Shown: positions 26,679 to 35,125, counted from the first letter of the stretch. The stretch: DNA of 64,000 nt from an uncultured Flavobacteriaceae bacterium (GCA_913043275.1 CAJWLL010000002.1:79766-143765); one strand, 5' to 3'. The notes: generated from the sequence alone by a model not told the origin. Program-made: numbers and translations.

Positions 26679-27899
26679 TTAAACGACTGATGATAAAATT
26701 TCTTTAACCCTCTTAGCAACGATACGCTCTTGACCGGGTACCATCATCCAAGTGGTTATGCCCACACTTTTAGAATCTCCCACAGTTTGAATAGAAGGGT
26801 GGCCCTCTGTGAGTTGTTTGCGCAATTCGTTCGGACTTACTTTCACCTTCTTTTCATCCCAATGAATGCGTAAACTTGGCACGTGGTTGGCGTATTTCGG
26901 TACGTGAATTTCGGTTTCCACTCCTTCTATTGAGGTTGCACTGTCACTAATCAATTGAATTTGTGATTCCCACATTTTCCATTCCTTGACATGATCTTTT
27001 TGCAGGTACAATTCCAGAGCAGCTAACATTCCCAATACTTCTTCTTTGTTGACCTTCATGCCCCTAGCGATGGTCTCTCCACGTGGAGGGGTATGCATTC
27101 GTGCTGCCTCTATATACTCTCTTTTTCCTAAAAGTAAACCGGCACTTTGCGGCCCTCTCAATCCTTTACCACCGGAGAAAGCGACCAAGTCAAATCCCAT
27201 TTTGGTAAAGCGAAATAGATTTTCAACTGGCGGTACATCTGCTGCACAGTCGATAAAAGTGGGGATGTTATGTTTTTTCCCAAGAGCAACGAACTCTTTC
27301 CATTTGATTTCTCCCTGATCAGTATTAGCATTAAGAAACCAAAGCATACAGGTTTTGTCTGTGATCTTCTTTTCCAATTGTTTGGCAGTTTTTACTTTGA
27401 TCAACTTGGCACCAACATTAGTAAGTGCTTGGGCATATCCGATCGTGTGAGATTCTTGAATGATGACTTCATTCCTCATGCCCTGTGTATTAGGAAGTTG
27501 TTTGACTTTTTCAGGATCCTTGCCGGTTAGTATTCCAGCCATTCCTATGCTCATAGCACCAAAACATCCGGAGGAAACTGTTGCGTATTCGCATTCTAAC
27601 AATTCAGCAATACGTTCTCCTACCTTGTCCTGCAAGTCATCTAGATTGACGTATTCATCTGCTCCATAGCTAATGGCTTCAATGACTTCTTTGGGCATCA
27701 AACAGCCTGTCATTGAGGTATAGGTTCCAGCGGCATTAATAAATGTTCTTAGTCCAAGTTCTTTAAAAAAATTGCGTCTTAAACTGGAGACTACTACTGC
27801 GGAATTGGGTTGAGCAGACAGTGTTTTAATCCCAAGTAAACTTCCTGCAAAGGGAAGGGTGGCAAGTGATTGGAGGACTTTTCTTCGATTAATCATCAT
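26679..27899 (-). CDS. Tat-exported SelA/DgaE-like PLP enzyme (ammonia-lyase type candidate)
   Basis: A 406-aa fold-type I PLP protein. The N-terminus MMINRRKVLQSLA with a hydrophobic stretch to LSA (about residue 29) looks like a twin-arginine signal. The rest matches the SelA-like/D-glucosaminate-6-phosphate ammonia-lyase group: INAAGTYTSMTG, ATVSSGCFGAM, FIDCAADVPP, and FSGGKGLRGPQSAG with the Schiff-base Lys near residue 245. Tat transport exports folded, cofactor-loaded proteins, which would explain a PLP enzyme in the periplasm. Family members eliminate ammonia from amino sugars or amino acids by way of enamines. Two exported RidA proteins flank the gene. Genes of this family often pair with COG3964 amidohydrolases, as found at 30438-31685. 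Confidence 0.85.
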   Translation of the reverse strand: MMINRRKVLQSLATLPFAGSLLGIKTLSAQPNSAVVVSSLRRNFFKELGLRTFINAAGTYTSMTGCLMPKEVIEAISYGADEYVNLDDLQDKVGERIAELLECEYATVSSGCFGAMSIGMAGILTGKDPEKVKQLPNTQGMRNEVIIQESHTIGYAQALTNVGAKLIKVKTAKQLEKKITDKTCMLWFLNANTDQGEIKWKEFVALGKKHNIPTFIDCAADVPPVENLFRFTKMGFDLVAFSGGKGLRGPQSAGLLLGKREYIEAARMHTPPRGETIARGMKVNKEEVLGMLAALELYLQKDHVKEWKMWESQIQLISDSATSIEGVETEIHVPKYANHVPSLRIHWDEKKVKVSPNELRKQLTEGHPSIQTVGDSKSVGITTWMMVPGQERIVAKRVKEILSSVV

Positions 27900-27915
27900 T
27901 TTTTAATTTTTAAGT

Positions 27916-28380
27916 TTAATCTACAGCAGCAATACAATCAATTTCTACCAATGAATCACCGGGAACACCGCCGTATGTAGCTACTGTAGTTCTTACCGGT
28001 GGATTTTCACCAAAACGACCTCTGTAAACTTCGTTCATTTTGTGATAGTCTGCTAAATCAGCCAAATAAACATTGACTTTTAAAACTTTTTCCATTGAAG
28101 ATCCATTTTTCTCAAGTTCCTCTTCTATGACGTTTAGTACATGATTGGTATGTGCTTTAATGTCACCATCAAAGTGAGCCCCTTTTCCTGCTATATATAG
28201 AGTATTTCCATGCTTAACTGCACCAGAAAATAATGGGATTTCTTGATCTTCGATAATTTCTCCTACCACCTCTTTTTTACTTTTTGAATTTGCAGCATTT
28301 ACTGAGCTTAAACCAAAAAGGCCTGCCATACCGATACCGATATTTTTTATTATTGATCTTCTTTTTTCGTTGTGTTTCAT
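27916..28380 (-). CDS. RidA-family protein with Tat-type signal peptide
   Basis: The 154-aa protein starts with a basic region containing a twin arginine (EKRRSIIKNIG) and a hydrophobic stretch ending near SSVNA. This is a Tat-like signal. A full RidA domain follows: AVKHGNTLYIAGKGAHF, VLKVNVYLADLADYHKMNEVY and the signature PVRTTVATYGG with the conserved Arg. It lies 16 bp upstream of the Tat-exported PLP enzyme in the transcript, which suggests the two are exported and used together. The domain is complete and of normal length. Its sequence differs clearly from the lipoprotein RidA two genes downstream, so the pair is not a recent duplication. Confidence 0.88.
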   Translation of the reverse strand: MKHNEKRRSIIKNIGIGMAGLFGLSSVNAANSKSKKEVVGEIIEDQEIPLFSGAVKHGNTLYIAGKGAHFDGDIKAHTNHVLNVIEEELEKNGSSMEKVLKVNVYLADLADYHKMNEVYRGRFGENPPVRTTVATYGGVPGDSLVEIDCIAAVD

Positions 28381-28406
28381 CTTTTTTACATTTTAATTAT
28401 TAATTT

Positions 28407-29339
28407 TTACCACATTCTCTTTTTAATTAATTCTTTTATTTGGTCTCTGGGAACAGGAAGCTCATCTATATGATACCTAATCCACTTGGAAAAATCTTTT
28501 TCAATTTCATCTGACCATTTGTTGTCAATTTGCCCTGGAGTATATATACCCTCTTTTAACCGGGAGATACCAAATAAATCTCTAAGCCTTACTACCTCAG
28601 AGGTAACTACGACTTTCTCTGCCAAGTGGGCAGGGATAAAAATCACTCCTTCTTTTTTGGCCAAAACTACATCGCCGGGCATGACAGTAGCTGCTCCTAT
28701 TCTTATCGGATCGTTGATGCTTAACAACATAACTTCCGTAAGAAATGAAGGGTGCCAAGCCCTGACAAAAGCATTAAAGCCTTCGATTTCAGATAGGCCT
28801 TCCATGTCTCTGCTAGAGGCATTAAACACAACACCTGTTTTGGATTTGGCATAAATGGAATTCCCCAGATTGTCTCCGATCAGCGTTCCATCTATAATTT
28901 TACCAAAGCCATCAGCAACATATACGTCGTGTTCTAATAATCGGTCGATGGGCCAGGAGTTGGTGTTCCCAATTTCTCCAGCTTTTAAACCTTTTTGTTT
29001 GATCTGATCAGCAACATCGGGTCTGTTGGGCATGTATTGTACGGTAAGTGCCCGACCCACAACGGTTACGTCATCGTGTAAGGGTTGCCATCCTCCCTCA
29101 AATTGGTTATGAAAACCTTCATTTCTCAAAACACCCCATGCCTCTTCTATGGTTACTTTTTTCATCCGTTTAAGGATGTCCAAAGCTACTTTGGGCCTTC
29201 CATCTTCAAAACGTTCTCCTTCCCAATGGTGGGTTAAAAATTTCATTTGATCGACACTCAGGTTTTGGGCAAATCCATTGTAGATGGTCAGTACACAAGT
29301 TAAAAGAAAAGTAACAACAGTTAATTTTTTAAAGATCAT
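28407..29339 (-). CDS. Exported RraA-family protein
   Basis: The ATG at 29339 (MIFKKLTVV) is chosen because it gives a clean Sec signal peptide ending in GFAQ; an earlier in-frame ATG would overlap the upstream gene. The 310-aa protein has an RraA-like core. VVGRALTVQY, the altered core motif VVFNASSRDMEG and PGDVVLAKKEGVIFIP are recognisable. Compared with cytoplasmic RraA enzymes, the usual V-D-G of the core is F-N-A and the late D-x-D-G-V is A-K-K-E-G-V; the Arg-Asp pair is kept. It is longer than usual by about 80 residues, at both ends. It sits between a BASS transporter and a Tat-exported RidA, and probably acts on a hydroxy/oxo acid in the periplasm. Confidence 0.82.
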   Translation of the reverse strand: MIFKKLTVVTFLLTCVLTIYNGFAQNLSVDQMKFLTHHWEGERFEDGRPKVALDILKRMKKVTIEEAWGVLRNEGFHNQFEGGWQPLHDDVTVVGRALTVQYMPNRPDVADQIKQKGLKAGEIGNTNSWPIDRLLEHDVYVADGFGKIIDGTLIGDNLGNSIYAKSKTGVVFNASSRDMEGLSEIEGFNAFVRAWHPSFLTEVMLLSINDPIRIGAATVMPGDVVLAKKEGVIFIPAHLAEKVVVTSEVVRLRDLFGISRLKEGIYTPGQIDNKWSDEIEKDFSKWIRYHIDELPVPRDQIKELIKKRMW

Positions 29340-29355
29340 TTGATTAAAATTTAAA

Positions 29356-30441
29356 TTAATTATTAATTTTTTCAGGGTCTTTGTCACGCCACCAAGTAGC
29401 CAAAGAAGAACCGGAAATGTTCATCCAAGGGCCAAAAACGGCCGGGGCCAGTCCAACAGTGGATACCTTGCCCATCTCAAGAGCAATTCCTGAGGCCAAT
29501 CCTCCATTTTGCATTCCTACCTCTAGTGCAATGGTTCGACAGTCTTGTTCTCTCATTTTTAGTAATCTGCAACCCCAGTAACCCAGTAAATAACCCAATA
29601 AATTGTGTATTATTGCAGCAAGTATAAGTAAGATCCCAATGGATAAAAGTGAGTCTCTTCCTGCTGCGGTTATGATCACAATGATCAAAGTAATGGCAGT
29701 CATCGAAACAATAGGCATGGCTTTGTCCAGCCATTTGGCTTTGCCATGAAAAAAGTGATTGAAAACCAAACCCAGAATTACGGGAAGAATTACCATTTTT
29801 ACAATACTGAGCATCATGGCAACAAAATCAATAGGAACAAATGCTCCCGCAAAGTATTTCATTAAAAAGGGGGTCATAAATGGTGCTAGTAAAGTGGCTA
29901 CTGCTGTTAGTGTTACCGAAAGAGCAACATTTGCTTTTGCCAAGTAGGCCATTACATTGGAAGCCAATCCACTAGGGGAGGAACCAATTAGGACTACTCC
30001 TGCTGCGATCTCAGCCGGGAAATTGAATAAGGTCGCCAGAGTAAAACCCAAAAAGGGCATGATACTGAATTGACAAACAAGACCGACTAAAACTCCTTTG
30101 GGCATTTTTATAACACCATAGAAGTCATTAAAACTCATAGCAGTTCCCATTCCAAACATGATGATTTGAAGGAGTGGAACAATGAGTTTTTTGAGTTGAA
30201 AATCACCCAATTGTACAAAAGTTTGAGGATAAAAAAGAGAAAGACTTACGGCAGTAAAAATTAGTACGGTAAAGGAAAATCCCTTTAAGTTTTGTGTACC
30301 TCTCATACCCAGTGCCAAAGTTAGAAAGAACAAAATCAGTGGTGGCCCAATCATGGCAATATTACCAGAAAAATAAAGTACAATGGAAAGGATAAACATC
30401 AAGCCTGTTAAAGCAAAAAAATATTTAGAAATTGTTTTCAT
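29356..30441 (-). CDS. BASS-family (bile acid:sodium symporter-like) transporter
   Basis: A 361-aa integral membrane protein with about nine to ten hydrophobic helices and BASS-family signatures: MFGMGTAMSFNDF, PFLGFTLA, GSSPSGLASNVMAYLAKANVALSV in the sodium-site region, and EVGMQNGGLASGIA. Family members import organic anions such as bile acids, pantoate or 2-keto acids with Na+. It is the only transporter in operon C and the only product there without an export or lipoprotein signal. It is therefore the natural candidate to bring the pathway's product into the cell. Its first 4 bp overlap the amidohydrolase stop. Confidence 0.9.
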   Translation of the reverse strand: MKTISKYFFALTGLMFILSIVLYFSGNIAMIGPPLILFFLTLALGMRGTQNLKGFSFTVLIFTAVSLSLFYPQTFVQLGDFQLKKLIVPLLQIIMFGMGTAMSFNDFYGVIKMPKGVLVGLVCQFSIMPFLGFTLATLFNFPAEIAAGVVLIGSSPSGLASNVMAYLAKANVALSVTLTAVATLLAPFMTPFLMKYFAGAFVPIDFVAMMLSIVKMVILPVILGLVFNHFFHGKAKWLDKAMPIVSMTAITLIIVIITAAGRDSLLSIGILLILAAIIHNLLGYLLGYWGCRLLKMREQDCRTIALEVGMQNGGLASGIALEMGKVSTVGLAPAVFGPWMNISGSSLATWWRDKDPEKINN

Positions 30442-31685
30442 TTAATTTTCCAATCATTGCTGGCCAATCCGTTTAAGTCATATACTACATTTCCATCTCT
30501 TAGGGTCAATTCACATTCTATTTTCTGGTTTCCTTTCATTCTTTTTCCTCTGGTATCAATAAAACCAAAATCTCCTTTTCTTATTTTAAGCACAGCAACA
30601 TCTGCAATCGCTCCGAGGGACAAGTGACCAATGTCTTTTCTTTGCAAGTATTTGGCAGGGTTGGAAGTGGTGGCTGCAATGATTTCTTGAATACTTAGTC
30701 CAATATTTAAAAATTTGGACATCACATTGTTGATATTCTTCATTCCCCCATTCATACTACCCGTGTGAAGGTCAGTACTAATTGCATTGGGTTTGAGTCC
30801 TTGTTTTATAGCTGGAATGGCTTGCTCAAAAAGAAAGCTTCCTCCTCCGTGTCCGACATCAAAAACAATTCCCCTTTTTTGAGCCTCAAAAATATAATCT
30901 CTTACTTTTCCATTTTCGGCGACTATTGGCGTTCTTCCATTTACATGCGCATAGGTATGGGTGAAAATATCCCCGGGTCTAAGTTTTTCCAGGAGTAACT
31001 TATCCAAAGGTAGTTCGGGATTACTTCCTCCAAAATCAATCATAACAGGAATACTTGCCAATCTTCCAGCTTCTGTAACAATATCGGTCGGGGTCCAATC
31101 AAAACCCATGAAATGTGCCAGTTTGATTCCAACCACATGATCTTTATTTTGCCTAGCTACTAAGGCAGTCATTTTAGGATTCATGTCGTCAATATTTTGT
31201 TCCCATGCTCCACCACTCATACCTACTCCAATAATATTGAGAAAGGAAAGGACTCGGGTTTTGGACTGGTCAATGACTTGGGATTTAAAAAGCTCAAAAT
31301 TTTTCCAACCGGCTCCTCCTACATCGACAATTGTAGTAACACCTGAACGGAATGTAAAACCATCAGGTGCCAAGGCGGTAAAACTATTACTTAAATATCG
31401 ATTGGGAACCGTACCGTGAAAGTTGTGACTGTGCATATCAATGAGTCCCGGACTGACAATCATGCCCGATGCATCCACCACTTTTTTGGCTTGAGTGGCA
31501 GGAATATTATTTTTTATGGCTGCAATTTTCCCTCCTTTAACAGCGATATCCATTACCTGATCGATTTCATTTGCAGGGTCGATTAAATGGCCCCCTTTAA
31601 TGACAATATCATAGCTCTGAGACATGAGTGCAGTACTCATCATTATTAGTATTACAAAATATAATTTTGATTTTCTCATATACAT
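30438..31685 (-). CDS. Exported COG3964-type amidohydrolase/deacetylase
   Basis: A 415-aa amidohydrolase-superfamily enzyme with a Sec signal peptide (about residues 1-22, ending ALMSQ); starts at residue 1 or 3 are both possible. Metal-site elements are HSHNFHG after PGLIDM, a Lys region in VGIKLAHF, THTYAH, and Asp in STDLHTG. The layout follows the COG3964 group, whose members are often mislabelled dihydroorotase. Some hydrolyse acetylated alpha-hydroxy acids, and they commonly sit beside SelA/DgaE-like PLP genes, as here. It would remove an acyl group from an ester or amide substrate in the periplasm. It is cotranscribed with the BASS transporter by a 4-bp overlap. Confidence 0.85.
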   Translation of the reverse strand: MYMRKSKLYFVILIMMSTALMSQSYDIVIKGGHLIDPANEIDQVMDIAVKGGKIAAIKNNIPATQAKKVVDASGMIVSPGLIDMHSHNFHGTVPNRYLSNSFTALAPDGFTFRSGVTTIVDVGGAGWKNFELFKSQVIDQSKTRVLSFLNIIGVGMSGGAWEQNIDDMNPKMTALVARQNKDHVVGIKLAHFMGFDWTPTDIVTEAGRLASIPVMIDFGGSNPELPLDKLLLEKLRPGDIFTHTYAHVNGRTPIVAENGKVRDYIFEAQKRGIVFDVGHGGGSFLFEQAIPAIKQGLKPNAISTDLHTGSMNGGMKNINNVMSKFLNIGLSIQEIIAATTSNPAKYLQRKDIGHLSLGAIADVAVLKIRKGDFGFIDTRGKRMKGNQKIECELTLRDGNVVYDLNGLASNDWKIK

Positions 31686-31701
31686 TCGTTTAAGTTACAA
31701 T

Positions 31702-33450
31702 TTATTGTGTTTCTTTTTTGTTTGATTTTCTAAAATTTTCTACCTCTTCAGGCAAAATACTTTGGGCTTGATTACCAAAGTTGGTTCTAATATAGGTCAG
31801 CACATCTGCAATTTGATCATCATTCAAAAACGAGTGTTGAGGCATCACACCATCATAAATTTCTCCATTTACTTCAATGATTCCTTCCATTCCGTTAAGG
31901 ATAATTTTCGTCAATCGTTCTTTATTTCCCGTTACCCAATCAGTCCCATTAAGGGGTGGAAATCTTCCCGAGGTTCCCATGCCGTTAGATTGATGGCACG
32001 CCATACAGTATTGGTTATAAATTTTCTGACCAATGGCCATGTTTTTGGGTTCAATTCTATCTGTTACAATATCAGGAGTTCTTATATGGCTTAAAGTTTT
32101 TCTTTCTTGCATTTCGGCCAGTTGTGATGGGCCAAAGTTTTTAATATCTCCTTTAAATTGTACCTTCCAAATCCTGCCTTTTTCAGTTTCCCCAATATAC
32201 ATTGAGCCATCGGGAGCAAAGGCTATACCCATGGGGCGAAATTTTGCATCTCTTGTATTAACGATAGGGTCTATCCCTGAGAAACCATCGGCAAAAACTT
32301 CATAGGGTCCGGAGGGTTTACCATTTTCAAACGGGACAAAACCAATAAAATAACTGGATTGGGGGTAGGGTGCCCTGTTGGTAGAACCATGAAAAGCGAT
32401 AAAAGCTCCATTTTTATAGTGATTCGGAAATCCATCACCATCATAAAAGACTAAATCGTTTGGAGCCCAATGACCTGGAAACCCAATCACAGGGTCTTTG
32501 TAGCCTGAACAGCGACCAATAATGGTTCCATCACCACCATATTCTGGGGCCAGTACTTTTTTGCCTTGCATTTGATCGTAAAAGCAGTAAGGCCAACCAA
32601 AGTGATCCCCTTTTTCTATTTTAACAAATTCCTCTGATGGGAGAAGAGCACTTTCCCATTGGCTAAAGTGATTTGGCCACAGCCGGTGTAAATCATCTCT
32701 TCCATGCACTACTGCATAAAGGTTTTGATCGGAAGTATTCCAGTCCAATGCCACGATGCTTCTTAGTCCGGTGGCATAAAATTCACCGTCTTTTTGGGTT
32801 TGCCCTATTTTTTCTGCATCAAAACGCCATATACCACCGTGATCCTCCAATAAAGGGCAGGGATCTTGGCCTGGTGCCAATGGAGTTCTCTTGGGGTTTT
32901 GGCAGGCGTTATTGGGAGCGCCAAATGGAACAAAAATATGTCCTTTTTCATCAAAGGCAATCGGCTTAGCAATGTGTTCGTGCGAGCCGTGAGCATGATC
33001 ATCATGGACAATTATTTCTGCCGCTCCACTTGGAACAAGCTTTTTGTCATCCAACTTGACTCTATAAACGGTGAGTTGAGAACTGAAGTATAGGTATCCT
33101 TTGTATATTCTTGCTGCAGTTGAATAACTTCCTCTTTGTAGCATATGGTATTCCCCAAACTTCACTAAAGAGTCTGCAACCCCGTCATTATTTAAGTCTC
33201 TTATGGCAGCCATTACTCCTGCTTCGCTGGGCCGTTTGAATTTGGCGTACAAGTCTCCATTTTTATTAACAGCCATATGGCGAACAGTTTCACTGATACT
33301 GTCCACATAAACAGTTGCTTCAAAGCCTTGGGGAAGGTAAAGTTTTGCCTTGGTATTCGAACTTTCACAACTCAAAATTGTCACCAACAAAAACAAGTTT
33401 AGTATTCCAAATTTGCTAAGGATAAAATTTATAATTCTATCAATTCTCAC
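31702..33450 (-). CDS. Sugar-dehydrogenase-like beta-propeller lipoprotein with cytochrome c domain
   Basis: The 582-aa protein carries a lipobox (TILSCES) near residue 29. A six-bladed propeller follows, resembling PQQ-dependent glucose/sorbosone dehydrogenases (YLPQGFEATVYV, FDEKGHIFVPFG, MGIAFAPDGSMYIGETEKGRIWKV). A C-terminal class I cytochrome c domain has the heme site CMACH at about 482-486 and an axial Met in GVMPQHSF. It would oxidise a sugar or alcohol in the periplasm and pass electrons through its own heme to the respiratory chain. Whether PQQ is bound cannot be judged by eye. Second gene of operon C, 19 bp after the CBM9-like gene. Confidence 0.87.
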   Translation of the reverse strand: MRIDRIINFILSKFGILNLFLLVTILSCESSNTKAKLYLPQGFEATVYVDSISETVRHMAVNKNGDLYAKFKRPSEAGVMAAIRDLNNDGVADSLVKFGEYHMLQRGSYSTAARIYKGYLYFSSQLTVYRVKLDDKKLVPSGAAEIIVHDDHAHGSHEHIAKPIAFDEKGHIFVPFGAPNNACQNPKRTPLAPGQDPCPLLEDHGGIWRFDAEKIGQTQKDGEFYATGLRSIVALDWNTSDQNLYAVVHGRDDLHRLWPNHFSQWESALLPSEEFVKIEKGDHFGWPYCFYDQMQGKKVLAPEYGGDGTIIGRCSGYKDPVIGFPGHWAPNDLVFYDGDGFPNHYKNGAFIAFHGSTNRAPYPQSSYFIGFVPFENGKPSGPYEVFADGFSGIDPIVNTRDAKFRPMGIAFAPDGSMYIGETEKGRIWKVQFKGDIKNFGPSQLAEMQERKTLSHIRTPDIVTDRIEPKNMAIGQKIYNQYCMACHQSNGMGTSGRFPPLNGTDWVTGNKERLTKIILNGMEGIIEVNGEIYDGVMPQHSFLNDDQIADVLTYIRTNFGNQAQSILPEEVENFRKSNKKETQ

Positions 33451-33469
33451 TATCAGTTTTTGTTATAAT

Positions 33470-34189
33470 TTATTGAAAATTTAAAATTCCAAAATGTTCG
33501 GGACGGTGAAAATCGGGCTTTGGTGTTTTGACTTGGTTCCAGCTTAAATAATGGAGTTTAGAGGTGTCGTCTCCACATTTATAAAAGTTGGCATTGGAAA
33601 CCAGTTTAGAAAAACTTAATCCATCACTATAGGTAAAAATAGAGGAAGGGATGACCACCACCATTTCCCATTCAAAAATTCCCGATTTTTCTTCAAAAGA
33701 TTCTTCGCCTAGGGTGGACCAGATTTTGATTTCATTTTCTATTAATTCAGGAGGGATAAAAGTTCGTTTTCCTCGGCCAGGGCCATAGGCAAGGTGTGTA
33801 GTGCCGATACAGTTAAATTCGAAATTGTAATAATTTCCGTTTTGAAGCGGATCTATAAAAAACTCCACGCAACTGTCTCTGTGAACTGCCGAATTGGAAT
33901 CCGTTCTTTGGGCTAAGATATGTTCTTCTTTTATGTAATACTTAAGAAACAAAAGGCTATCATCGTGTGCGATTCTGAAATTCACTTCAGGTTGATAGGG
34001 GAATTCCTTCCATTCCAACCAATTAATTTTATTGAGCAATGTATTTTCCTCGAGAGCGATTGAGATATTTTCATAACTCAAGAAGTTCTTGATAGAAATT
34101 TTTGGAACGTCAATACTTTGGCTTTTCATGTCTGAACAGCTCCATAATAAGATTAAGATTATAAAGCTAATTAACTTAAATTTGATCAT
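33470..34189 (-). CDS. CBM9-like carbohydrate-binding lipoprotein
   Basis: The 239-aa protein has a short lipoprotein signal with lipobox LLWSCSD (Cys18). Its beta-rich domain resembles family 9 carbohydrate-binding modules as found in DOMON-like exported proteins: EFPYQPEVNFRIAHDDSLLFLKYYI, VEFFIDPLQNGNYYNFEFNC, and a C-terminal SWNQVKTPKPDFHRPEHFG. This stand-alone type is common in Bacteroidota and is annotated as carbohydrate-binding family 9-like; the ligand is not known. It appears to be the first gene of operon C. It is divergent from the SMP-30 lipoprotein gene, with only 30 bp between the two start codons. Confidence 0.82.
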   Translation of the reverse strand: MIKFKLISFIILILLWSCSDMKSQSIDVPKISIKNFLSYENISIALEENTLLNKINWLEWKEFPYQPEVNFRIAHDDSLLFLKYYIKEEHILAQRTDSNSAVHRDSCVEFFIDPLQNGNYYNFEFNCIGTTHLAYGPGRGKRTFIPPELIENEIKIWSTLGEESFEEKSGIFEWEMVVVIPSSIFTYSDGLSFSKLVSNANFYKCGDDTSKLHYLSWNQVKTPKPDFHRPEHFGILNFQ

Positions 34190-34219
34190 AGTTTAAATTT
34201 AAATTAATTAATTTACAAA

Positions 34220-35125
34220 TTGAAATTTATGCTTATGAAAACTCCAATTTTAATAACACTTATATTAATATTAGTATTTTGTGGTTCATGTGACAAAAAA
34301 GAAGTGCAGTATCAATCTAGGGATTTAGTCTTTGTAGGGGAATTTACAACAGGACTTGAGGGACCGGCGGTTGACCAAGAGGGCAATCTCTATTTTGTTA
34401 ACCCCACTCACAGTGGTTCTGTTGGTAAGGTTGACACTGAGGGAAATTTTAGTTTGTTTATTGAACACTTACCTGAAGGAAGTACTGCCAATGGAATACG
34501 ATTTGGTCAAGATCAAAGTATGTATCTGGCAGATTATACTGGACACAATGTTTTGAAAGTGAATCTACTAACAAAAGAGGTAAGTGTATATGCGCACGAT
34601 TCATTGCTGAATCAGCCGAATGACTTGGCGATCTGTTGTAATGACAGAATGTTTGCCTCAGACCCCAATTGGAAAGAAAGTACGGGTCAGCTTTGGAGAG
34701 TTGAAAATGGTCAATTTCACCTTTTGGCCAAAGATATGGGAACCACTAATGGGGTGGAGGTAAGCCCTGATGGGAAAACCCTGTACGTTAATGAGAGTGC
34801 TCAAAAAAAAGTCTGGGCTTTTGACTTGGACCCCCAAGGAAATATTTCCAACAAAAGACTTTTCCATCAATTTGATGATTTTGGAATGGATGGAATGCGC
34901 TGCGATGTAGAAGGGAATTTATACGTCACAAGATATGGTAAAGGAACTGTGGCCAAGTTATCCTCTGAAGGAATACTTTTATTAGAGGTTCAGACCAAAG
35001 GTAAAAAGCCTTCCAATATCACCTTTGGAGGTAAAGATGGTAAAACAGCCTACATTACGTTACAAGATCGAGGTTATATTGAAACTTTTAGGGTAGAAAA
35101 AGCGGGTAGGTCATTTGTGAATTAG
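34220..35125 (+). CDS. SMP-30/gluconolactonase-like lipoprotein
   Basis: A 301-aa six-bladed propeller of the SMP-30/gluconolactonase/LRE family with a lipoprotein signal (FCGSCDK, Cys25 if the first ATG is used; a second ATG five codons later is possible). Family features are TGLEGPAVDQEGNLYFV with the first metal Glu, TANGIRF, LNQPNDLAI with the metal Asn, TNGVEVSPDGKTLYVNES, and Asp in GMDGMRCDVEGNLYVTRYGKG. It probably hydrolyses a sugar lactone in the periplasm. That would suit a lactone made by the sugar-dehydrogenase-like protein of divergent operon C. A truncated SSS gene follows 18 bp downstream. Confidence 0.88.
   Translation: MKFMLMKTPILITLILILVFCGSCDKKEVQYQSRDLVFVGEFTTGLEGPAVDQEGNLYFVNPTHSGSVGKVDTEGNFSLFIEHLPEGSTANGIRFGQDQSMYLADYTGHNVLKVNLLTKEVSVYAHDSLLNQPNDLAICCNDRMFASDPNWKESTGQLWRVENGQFHLLAKDMGTTNGVEVSPDGKTLYVNESAQKKVWAFDLDPQGNISNKRLFHQFDDFGMDGMRCDVEGNLYVTRYGKGTVAKLSSEGILLLEVQTKGKKPSNITFGGKDGKTAYITLQDRGYIETFRVEKAGRSFVN

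Noticed and set aside
30438..31685. Dihydroorotase label for the exported amidohydrolase
   Set aside because: It has a signal peptide and COG3964-like features; no other pyrimidine gene is near.
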